64,000 nt of DNA. It comes from JAGPUQ01 sp050179115. Lineage in GTDB: Bacteria; Pseudomonadota; Gammaproteobacteria; Pseudomonadales; Porticoccaceae. The notes below the pieces were generated by a model, which was not told the DNA's origin, ran no database searches, and saw only the letters and a list, made by a program, of their open reading frames with translations. Below, piece after piece: positions 26,201-31,835 of the stretch. The stretch is taken from contig JBFXFL010000010.1 in assembly GCA_050179115.1 (NCBI GenBank), positions 1 to 64,000 on the forward strand, in the 5' to 3' direction. Made by a program: the position numbers and the translations under genes. Position 1 is the first letter of the stretch. The number at the start of each line of letters is the position of its first letter.

Positions 26201-28472
26201 GTCCGTTAACCAGGACGTCACGCTTCAGGTAGGTACGCCCCTTTAGCGACTTCGGTGTCGTCAAGCCGAAGCGCTTCCATTTCCCGCCGGCCTCCAGATG
26301 CTCGACCGCGGCGGCGGCGTCAGCGCGCACTTTGCGAGGGTCGACCCCTTCAGGACGGGTCAGGACGTGTGGGCTGACGAGAGACAAGAGAGGCGCCGTA
26401 TGCTCGAGATGTTTCTTGCTGAGTTCGAGCAGAGTCGTCCACTTGGCATCGCGCCCTACTATCGCATCCTTGAGTGCCATCGGTAGCCACGGGGCGTGCA
26501 GGCGCTGGAGCGAAAGCCTTTGCCACTCAATGCTTCTGAGGTTTTCCCTCAACCTGGCCCGATCGGCGGCAGGCAGGGCCCGAATTGGCACAAAGGCTGG
26601 ATGGTGTCGCGCCGCGTCAATCTTCGGGCTGTTCCGTCGGGCACTGGTCTCGTTCGAGACGAAACGCGCGAATTCGCCCGGTGCAGTAAGGACGGCACTC
26701 TCCGGGATCTGGCGGTTGGCAGACTCGATGTCTTCGTTCGAGTACTGCCTGCGGATCGTCAGCCAACTTGTCACTTGTCGGTTGGTGATTGGCGGACGAT
26801 CCGCTGTGCCCTGCGGCAGCCTCAGCCAACCGAAGCGCTCCCGCTCCTCGGCGACCCGTGCGGCGATCTTCGAGGCAGTCCCCTGATAGGCACCATCAAG
26901 CAGACTGTGCGAGACCGTCTCGTCCTGGCGTAGGCTTCGAATTTCCGACTCGATCTCCGAGAGCCTGCGGCGTGCCTCGTGGAGCTCGCGGTCGACCTCG
27001 GTGATCCGAGGGGCGTATGCACCGGGTGAGTAGGAGGACTGCCGATTCGTGATCCCTTGCACCGCGCCGTTCAACTCGGCGAACGCGTCTCCACCCTGCC
27101 CGAGTAGGCTGACGCACAAGGGCTGAATCTCTTTGGGGAGCTTGTCTTTGAGGACCTGGAGGGCGCGCGCCGTCTCCGCCGTGACGAGGACTCGCTTTCC
27201 CGTGGCAAGCAGATGGCAAATCAGATTTGCGATGGTGTGGCTCTTGCCAGTTCCTGGCGGGCCCTGAACCAAGACCCCTTGATCGCGCCTCAGCGCATCG
27301 ACGATACGGCGCTGCTCCCGGTTGGCGGGCAGCGGAAAGTAGGTCTCTGAGGACAGCGGCGTGGGCCCGCTGTCTTCTTGGCTGGGCTCGTGCCGATTCG
27401 AAGTTGAATCGTCGTCACCTCGCCAGTCGTCGTCAATCAGACGGCCCCAACCATCGGGAACCACCGCATCTTCACCTCCGAGGTTCTCGATCAGCTTTTC
27501 GTAGACGCGGACCATTCCGGTGTGCAGACGCTTCCTCAGAATCAACGCCGGGGCAAAACTGACGTTCGGGTTGTTGCCGCTGGCAGGCTTGGCACCGAGT
27601 CCGTCGGCCCACGTCGAGTTGGCGCTGAGGGCGCCCGACCAGGTCTTCAGCGCGGCGTGCATGAGCGGCTTGTCCCAGATCGCGTCGCCAACCTCTTCGA
27701 GCTGCTTCGCAATGACCGCATAGTGCGATCGATCCGGTCGAAGCTCTGCCTCGAGCATGTCGTCTTCGATGCGGAGCCTCGCGCCTTCGCCGGGCGCGGC
27801 CACTCGGATGACGCCCTTGCCTGGTTCAAAGCTCAGCTCGACCTGTGCGACGACTGAGTGCCGTCGAATCGGAACCGATCGGCCGCCGAGAGTCGCTCGC
27901 CAGTCCACGAGCCCCAGGCCAAGCACGAGCTCGACGATCTCGCCTTGCTTTTGCACCTGTGTATGAAGTCTGAAAAGCTCGGCATAGACCTTCTGCACCG
28001 CCTCTCGACGGCGTTGGTCAGCCGCCCATGCTTCCCACTTGGGGCGGAAGGCCTGATATGCATCCACGACCTCGGGATAATCCGATAGGTGCCGCTCTAC
28101 GAGGGGCGGAGTTTCGCCCTCATCCACCTCAGCCTCCACATCCTCGACAAAGATGCTCGCGAGGAGAGGCGGAAGCTCTGGGGTTGCCTTGCGGAGAGCC
28201 TTCGCGTCCACCCATCGGGCGATGGCTTCCGGCGGCTCTGGCGGGCTCTTGAACTCTTGCTTGCGGACCTCGAGCCATGGTTCTTCCGGGTCGTATTCGT
28301 CGGTCCACGCCCCGCTGCGGCAGTCCGCTTCTTGCGGCATATCGCCGAACCAGATCACGGACTCGTACTTGGCAACATCGCGGACGGTCGTGCTACGTAA
28401 GCCAACGAACTCCTTCAAGTACCGTGCTAGCCTGAGAGCCGGACTCTCGATCTTGCTGGTGTCAGTGGCCAA
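23214..28472 (-). CDS. SF1 UPF1-like helicase with C-terminal Vsr/MTES_1575-type nuclease and DUF3320-like domain
   Basis: A very large protein (about 1752 aa). TTG 28472 is preferred because AAGGGAG lies 7 bases upstream; a TTG at 28511, next to the hsdM stop, is an alternative. After a helical N-terminus, the SF1 helicase begins with FPLPANREQRRIVDALRRDQ and Walker A GPPGTGKSHTIANLICHLLA near residue 410. A long coiled-coil-rich insertion follows, then DLVIVDEASQLGIESL, VVGDDQQISPAGVG, and YAFQGDERNIIFLSMVAAP with RFNVAVSRAQDQLWL. Near residue 1420 a restriction-like nuclease appears (YRIDLVVEGMQGRLAVECDGDEWH, SRQRDLERAGWQFARIRGGDF). A Pro-rich linker leads to a DUF3320-like winged helix. 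Related helicase-nucleases occur in antiphage islands; function here is inferred. Confidence 0.88.
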   Translation of the reverse strand: MATDTSKIESPALRLARYLKEFVGLRSTTVRDVAKYESVIWFGDMPQEADCRSGAWTDEYDPEEPWLEVRKQEFKSPPEPPEAIARWVDAKALRKATPELPPLLASIFVEDVEAEVDEGETPPLVERHLSDYPEVVDAYQAFRPKWEAWAADQRRREAVQKVYAELFRLHTQVQKQGEIVELVLGLGLVDWRATLGGRSVPIRRHSVVAQVELSFEPGKGVIRVAAPGEGARLRIEDDMLEAELRPDRSHYAVIAKQLEEVGDAIWDKPLMHAALKTWSGALSANSTWADGLGAKPASGNNPNVSFAPALILRKRLHTGMVRVYEKLIENLGGEDAVVPDGWGRLIDDDWRGDDDSTSNRHEPSQEDSGPTPLSSETYFPLPANREQRRIVDALRRDQGVLVQGPPGTGKSHTIANLICHLLATGKRVLVTAETARALQVLKDKLPKEIQPLCVSLLGQGGDAFAELNGAVQGITNRQSSYSPGAYAPRITEVDRELHEARRRLSEIESEIRSLRQDETVSHSLLDGAYQGTASKIAARVAEERERFGWLRLPQGTADRPPITNRQVTSWLTIRRQYSNEDIESANRQIPESAVLTAPGEFARFVSNETSARRNSPKIDAARHHPAFVPIRALPAADRARLRENLRSIEWQRLSLQRLHAPWLPMALKDAIVGRDAKWTTLLELSKKHLEHTAPLLSLVSPHVLTRPEGVDPRKVRADAAAAVEHLEAGGKWKRFGLTTPKSLKGRTYLKRDVLVNGQAADDVAKLRIVRDLLDFEFALADLLKAWRDVGLTDVPADQRLCLASLKGYAADLESALGFAAACEQAVRYLSRQAIPIPAPTWLDDQVQQWIDLITQADRDEELGEAASQVEACGQTLKDLRQLHNAHPVVEALLGAIAARDVTAYSEGHASVVTIERMREAQTERGKIEAAIKEAIPGLIEEIEATLDDPVWEARLSKWEEAWRWAIADIWLQKRSDLDYQKRLWRARHETEALIGKLIAEAASLRAWTHFFDRLLRPEANALRSWREAVRAMGKGTGTSAKLARLRQDARRYMDACRDAIPIWIMPRYLVAEMIDPSPGRYDLVIVDEASQLGIESLFLFYISKQVIVVGDDQQISPAGVGIADAAVAGLQQHFLDGVPHQHALSPQSSLYGNAKIRFNQNIVLREHFRCMPEIIQFSNDLCYASNGTPLDPLRAYPANRLEPLVLHHVTDGYRKGSTQYAQNPPEAEAIVAQICACIEDPRYAQATMGMISLQGEAQAKLIESMLLATLDPEVIEERRLICGDAYAFQGDERNIIFLSMVAAPGEHRIGVLSGEAARQRFNVAVSRAQDQLWLFHSTELETLSSACMRYRLLSYMLNPQRQATEEREQRFDSEFERHVYRRITDRGFHVRTQVSVGDPTNHRYRIDLVVEGMQGRLAVECDGDEWHGPDRYEQDMSRQRDLERAGWQFARIRGGDFYRDPDTAMEEVWAELDRLGIQPGGVDAEAAQPPQPKSMDLHDRLVAALDEAPVDEPPLPETTEPKPTVTPAAQEASSGPAPVTIPPPATSDSSASPTRNQNLPTTAAPVPALPPGAARYVAFEGHAGPDPRETTITTVAAGLRRIIETEGPVLAKRAYDIYLRGCGVHRMGPELKKSMNRALDRAIRDGAVVKEDESGTGGLLYSVVRLKGAPPVVLRERGPRDFEEIPPSEIQFAANRIAQDQGLELGSDAHFRAVLEYFDLKRLTKQVETRLLDVLTRRYPYVEGILKREEEQ

Positions 28473-28511
28473 GGCGCCGCTCCCTTGATCTGATGTCCCC
28501 GTACATGGCAA

Positions 28512-30902
28512 TCACGGCGCCTGCCTTCCCGTTCGCGGTCGCGCCTCAGCGCCGCCGATAATCTCCCCGAGCAGTCCCTCGGCTTCCTTCTCGATGGCGA
28601 GGATGTCGGCGCTGATCTCCGCCAGCGTGCGCAGCGGCTGCGGCTTGTAGAAATGGCGGGTGAAACTGATCTCGTAGCCGATTTTGGTGGCGTCTGCCTT
28701 GATCCAGGCGTCGGGGGTGTAGGGCAGCACCTCGCGGCGGATGAAAGCCGCTATGCCATCGTTGTCTGGGCCGCCCTCTTCCAGCAGCGGCACCTGTTCG
28801 GTGTCGCGCAGGTCGGCATCGGGCTCGTATTCGACGATGGCGGTTTGACCCTCTCCCCCGGCCCCTCTCCCGCTCGCGGGAGAGGGGAGTGCAACCTCGA
28901 ACCAACCGCGCAGTGGATCGGGCCTGATCTTGTCGTGGACGGCCTTGCCGGGCTTGTGCACCCTGGCGATGACCGGCGGCGCGGTTTCCTCGCGCCAGCT
29001 CACGGCCTTGAGGATCAGTTTCAGGTCCGGGGCGGTGAGCTTGATGCCGGCCTGCCTGAGCGCCTCGTCCACGCGGTCGCGGAAGATGTTGTGGTCCTCG
29101 AAAAGTTTGCCGCCCAGTGCCGCCCGCAGCTTCGTGGCGACTTCGACCAGGCGGCCGTCGCGCTCCCAGGTCCGGGGGTCGAGCAGCTTCCTGCGCTTTT
29201 TCTCGGGCAGGCCCTTCTTCGTGCTGCCCTCTTCGTCGTCGCCCTCGTCCTCGTCGTTGCCCCAGTCCGCCAGGCGCTGCTCCAGCGCGGCGGAGACCCT
29301 GGCGAAGTGGTTGAAAAGATCGTCGCCGAACTCCTCATGGAGCGCCGCGCGGATGTCCTCGTCGCCGGAGGCAAAGCGCAGGCTTTCGATGGCTTTTGGC
29401 GTGAGCTGGCTGTGCAGGCGCAGCGGGCGCTCGACCGTGACTTTCCAGTAACCGAAGGCGGCGTTGGGGAAGATCTTCGACTCCGGCGTTTCCTTGAAGT
29501 CGAGGAAGGTGCGGCTGATGCGCTCGATGTCCTCGATTGATAACTCGCAGTTCTTCTTGCCGAGGTTCTTGCGCAGCGGCTTGAACCACCCACTCGCGTC
29601 GATGAGCTGCACCTGGCCCTTGCGGTGCGCGGGCTTGCGGTTGGACAGCACCCACACGTAGGTGGCGATGCCGGTGTTGTAGAAGAGATTGAGCGGCAGC
29701 GCGACGATGGCTTCCAGCCAATCGTTCTCGATGATCCAGCGGCGGATGTTGCTCTCGCCCTGGCCCGCGTCGCCGGTGAACAGCGACGAACCGTTGTGCA
29801 CCTCTGCGATGCGGCTGCCCAGCGGTGACGTGCCGTTCATCTTCGCGGCCATGTTGGCCAGGAACAGCATCTGCCCGTCGCTGGAGCGGGTGACCAGCGA
29901 CAGTTCCTCGCCCTGGTGCATGACCTTGAAGCGCGGGTCGCGCATGCCGTCCTTGCCGCCCATCGCCTCGAGGTCCTTCTTCCAGCTCTTGCCGTAGGGC
30001 GGATTGGCGAGCATGAAGTCAAATTCCTGGGCGGGGAAGGCGTCGTGCGCCAGCGTGGACCACTCGGCGCCGCCGACGATGTGGTCGGCGTTCTCGCCTT
30101 CGCCCTTGAGCAGCATGTCGGCCTTGCAGACCGCGTAGGTCTCGGGGTTGATTTCCTGGCCGTAGAGCAGGCATCTGACCTGCTGGCCGCGCTTCTGCGC
30201 GATGGCTTCGAGCGTCTCCTCGGCGACGGTGAGCATGCCGCCGGTGCCGCAGGCGCAGTCGTAGAGCAGATAGGTGCCGGACTTGATCTCGGCCTCGATC
30301 GGCAGGAACACGAGGTTGGCCATCAGGCGCACGGCGTCGCGCGGAGTCCAGTGCTCGCCGGCCTCCTCGTTGTTGTCCTCGTTGAATTTGCGCACCAGCT
30401 CCTCGAACACCGTGCCCATCGCGTGGTTGTCGATGCCGGCCGGTGAGAGGTCGATGTCGGGGTCGAGGAACTTGTTGATCAGCGTGCCGAGGGCGTCGGC
30501 CTTGGACAGCGTCTGGAGCTGGTTGCGGAATTTGAAGTTGTCGAGGATGTCCTGGACGTTGGGCGAGAAACCGTTCAGGTAATCCTCGAAATCGGCCAGC
30601 AACTGCTGCTGGCTGCCGCGGGACCTGAGGTCGCGCAGCCTGAACTTCGAGGTGTTGTAGAAGGCCTGGCCCGCGGCGTCGCACAGGGCGGCGCGCTGCT
30701 CGGTGATGCCGGCGCTGTCGAGCATCTGCTTGGTTTCGAGCACCTTCTGTTTGGTGGGTTCGAGCACGGCGTCCATGCGGCGGATGACGCACATGGGCAG
30801 GATCACGTCCGGGTACTTGCCTCGCTTGAACAGGTCGCGCAGGACGTCGTCGGCGATGCCCCAGATGAAGGAGACGATCTTGTTGTGTGTCGCTTGGTCC
30901 AT
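28512..30902 (-). CDS. hsdM: Type I restriction-modification methylase subunit (HsdM)
   Basis: A protein of about 796 aa. The HsdM N-domain (NKIVSFIWGIADDVLRDLFKRGKYPDVILPMCVIRRMD) is followed by an N6-adenine methylase: EHWTPRDAVRLMANLVF, the SAM motif YDCACGTGGMLTVAEETL near residue 215, YGQEINPETYAVCKADML, and the catalytic DFMLANPPYGKSW near residue 297. The C-terminus is unusually long, with an acidic patch (GNDEDEGDDEEGS), a hairpin-encoded insert (ALPSPASGRGAGGEG, about 670-685) and the tail that recurs twice downstream. It methylates the bipartite HsdS target. ATG 30902 lies in TGAGGATG, overlapping a short leader ORF; a TTG 6 bp upstream is less likely. Confidence 0.95.
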   Translation of the reverse strand: MDQATHNKIVSFIWGIADDVLRDLFKRGKYPDVILPMCVIRRMDAVLEPTKQKVLETKQMLDSAGITEQRAALCDAAGQAFYNTSKFRLRDLRSRGSQQQLLADFEDYLNGFSPNVQDILDNFKFRNQLQTLSKADALGTLINKFLDPDIDLSPAGIDNHAMGTVFEELVRKFNEDNNEEAGEHWTPRDAVRLMANLVFLPIEAEIKSGTYLLYDCACGTGGMLTVAEETLEAIAQKRGQQVRCLLYGQEINPETYAVCKADMLLKGEGENADHIVGGAEWSTLAHDAFPAQEFDFMLANPPYGKSWKKDLEAMGGKDGMRDPRFKVMHQGEELSLVTRSSDGQMLFLANMAAKMNGTSPLGSRIAEVHNGSSLFTGDAGQGESNIRRWIIENDWLEAIVALPLNLFYNTGIATYVWVLSNRKPAHRKGQVQLIDASGWFKPLRKNLGKKNCELSIEDIERISRTFLDFKETPESKIFPNAAFGYWKVTVERPLRLHSQLTPKAIESLRFASGDEDIRAALHEEFGDDLFNHFARVSAALEQRLADWGNDEDEGDDEEGSTKKGLPEKKRRKLLDPRTWERDGRLVEVATKLRAALGGKLFEDHNIFRDRVDEALRQAGIKLTAPDLKLILKAVSWREETAPPVIARVHKPGKAVHDKIRPDPLRGWFEVALPSPASGRGAGGEGQTAIVEYEPDADLRDTEQVPLLEEGGPDNDGIAAFIRREVLPYTPDAWIKADATKIGYEISFTRHFYKPQPLRTLAEISADILAIEKEAEGLLGEIIGGAEARPRTGRQAP
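28849..28889. repeat. GC-rich hairpin repeat inside hsdM
   Basis: A perfect 11-bp stem, CCCCTCTCCCG (28862-28872) with CGGGAGAGGGG (28877-28887), preceded by CTCTCCCCCGG. It is in frame within hsdM and adds a peptide absent from ordinary HsdM proteins. A close copy lies at 21541-21580. It resembles proteobacterial dispersed hairpin repeats and, being in coding sequence, behaves like the palindromic elements known from Rickettsia genes. Confidence 0.8.
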
Positions 30903-30904
30903 CC

Positions 30905-30967
30905 TCAAGCGGCTCCAAGGCGGTGATTGGGGTTTCCGCCGTCTTTGGTTTTTTTGCTGTTGGCCAT
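30905..30967 (-). CDS. 20-aa leader ORF overlapping the hsdM translation start
   Basis: ATG 30967 follows AAGGATGACCTG and encodes a basic 20-aa peptide beginning MANSKKTKDGG. Its TGA is 2 bp before the hsdM ATG (TGAGGATG), so translation could be coupled. The MANSKK...-type start resembles the extreme N-terminus of some other HsdM proteins, so it may be a relic or a regulatory leader. There is no direct proof of expression. Confidence 0.35.
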   Translation of the reverse strand: MANSKKTKDGGNPNHRLGAA

Positions 30968-31062
30968 CAGGTCATCCTTGCAGTGTTATCGGGTCGCGGC
31001 GCTCATCGGAAATGCTCGTACACCTCAACCATTGTGCGTTAGATATTCAGCGCTGTTATGGC

Positions 31063-31257
31063 TCAGGCGTGCTTCGCGTCGCCAAGCAGCTCGCCTTGTT
31101 CCGGAATGGTGATGCCATTGCGCGCGCAGTGGTCGCGGATCATCACCTCGATCATGTTGGCGATGGAGCGGTGCTCGCGCAGTGCGGCGGTGCGCAGCGC
31201 TTCCTTGAGCGCCGGCTCGACGCGGAAGGTCAGTGTGGTGGTTTTGGCGGTGGCCAT
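31063..31257 (-). CDS. Ribbon-helix-helix (CopG/Arc-type) small protein
   Basis: A 64-aa protein starting MATAKTTTLTFRVEPALKEALRTAALREHRSIANMIEVMI. The beta strand TTLTFRVEPALKEAL plus two helices match the RHH DNA-binding fold of antitoxins and repressors. GAGGGGAG precedes the ATG. A TGTAC-N6-GTACA palindrome lies 30 bp upstream, as expected for autorepression. No toxin gene follows: the next gene, about 155 bp downstream, is hsdM with its leader. It may therefore control the restriction operon, or be an orphan antitoxin. Confidence 0.82.
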   Translation of the reverse strand: MATAKTTTLTFRVEPALKEALRTAALREHRSIANMIEVMIRDHCARNGITIPEQGELLGDAKHA

Positions 31258-31286
31258 GACTCCCCTCGCAGCATGAAGACTGTTAA

Positions 31287-31302
31287 TGTACTGCAAGGTA
31301 CA
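31287..31302. promoter_or_regulatory. TGTAC-N6-GTACA palindrome upstream of the RHH gene
   Basis: TGTAC (31287-31291) and GTACA (31298-31302) are perfect inverted arms spaced by six bases. The site lies between the RHH start and an A/T-rich stretch that could hold its promoter (TTGGAT with TACCTT on the minus strand). RHH repressors commonly bind short inverted repeats of this kind at their own promoters. Confidence 0.5.
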
Positions 31303-31399
31303 GTAATACCCGGCATAATCCAACGTGAATCCACCATTACTCCCGCAATCGGAAGATTGTTATCAATACAATTCAATATATTGCGATCCATATTTCAGG

Positions 31400-31654
31400 T
31401 TATTTAACGTCACCAAAGCTACTGGGCCAGGCTCGTGGCGAAGTTCGGCGACTGCCGAGCGGCTCCGCAACACACTCGTCCTTGCCCGTTGCAGACTCCC
31501 GGCAAATCAGGAGCCGCTGCGCGTAAATCCTGCACATCAGGGTGTCGCGGTTGAGTGCAGCGCACCAGCCATCGTTCAGTCGCGCCATGGTTCCGCCGTC
31601 CCAGACGTCGATTTCGATAAAGCGTTCAGGCACGCCCCGCTCGGTGATGAGCAT
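31400..31654 (-). pseudogene. YkgJ-like cysteine-cluster protein, apparently decayed
   Basis: The minus strand reads MLITERGVPERFIEIDVWDGGTMARLNDGWCAALNRDTLMCRIYAQRLLICRES..., which matches the YkgJ/UPF0153 cysteine-cluster pattern (GWCAAL, C-IY, ICR, EC). Upstream, in frame, a CCCRLEV stretch (to about 31678) resembles the expected N-terminus, but a stop follows without a start codon. The C-terminus departs from the family after KDECVAEP. Intact members probably bind Fe-S or Zn. This copy, at the right edge of the island, looks truncated and mutated. The rest of 31324-31835 shows no other gene. Confidence 0.45.
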
Positions 31655-31757
31655 GACTTCCAGGCGGCAGCAGCAGGCCGGGGTAGCAGGCGTAAGTGAT
31701 GGAGGTCAATGTTGCCCGCTGTGCCGACCTGATGTAACACCCGACAATCCCTCAAAG

Positions 31758-31808
31758 CAAAGGCCGCAGGGCACTTACCCTACAGCCTTTGTTTTGCGTT
31801 TTGTTTTT
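31758..31808 (+). terminator. Stem-loop with T-rich tail between the BVMO and island edge
   Basis: CAAAGGC (31758-31764) pairs with GCCTTTG (31785-31791), with inner AGGG/CCCT pairing. On the plus strand it is followed by TTTTGCGTTTTGTTTTTG, so it best fits termination of rightward transcripts. On the minus strand, where BVMO transcription arrives, the tail is weaker, but the hairpin could still act. Confidence 0.55.
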
Positions 31809-31835
31809 GCGCTTCGCTCTAAAGAAGTAACCCGC

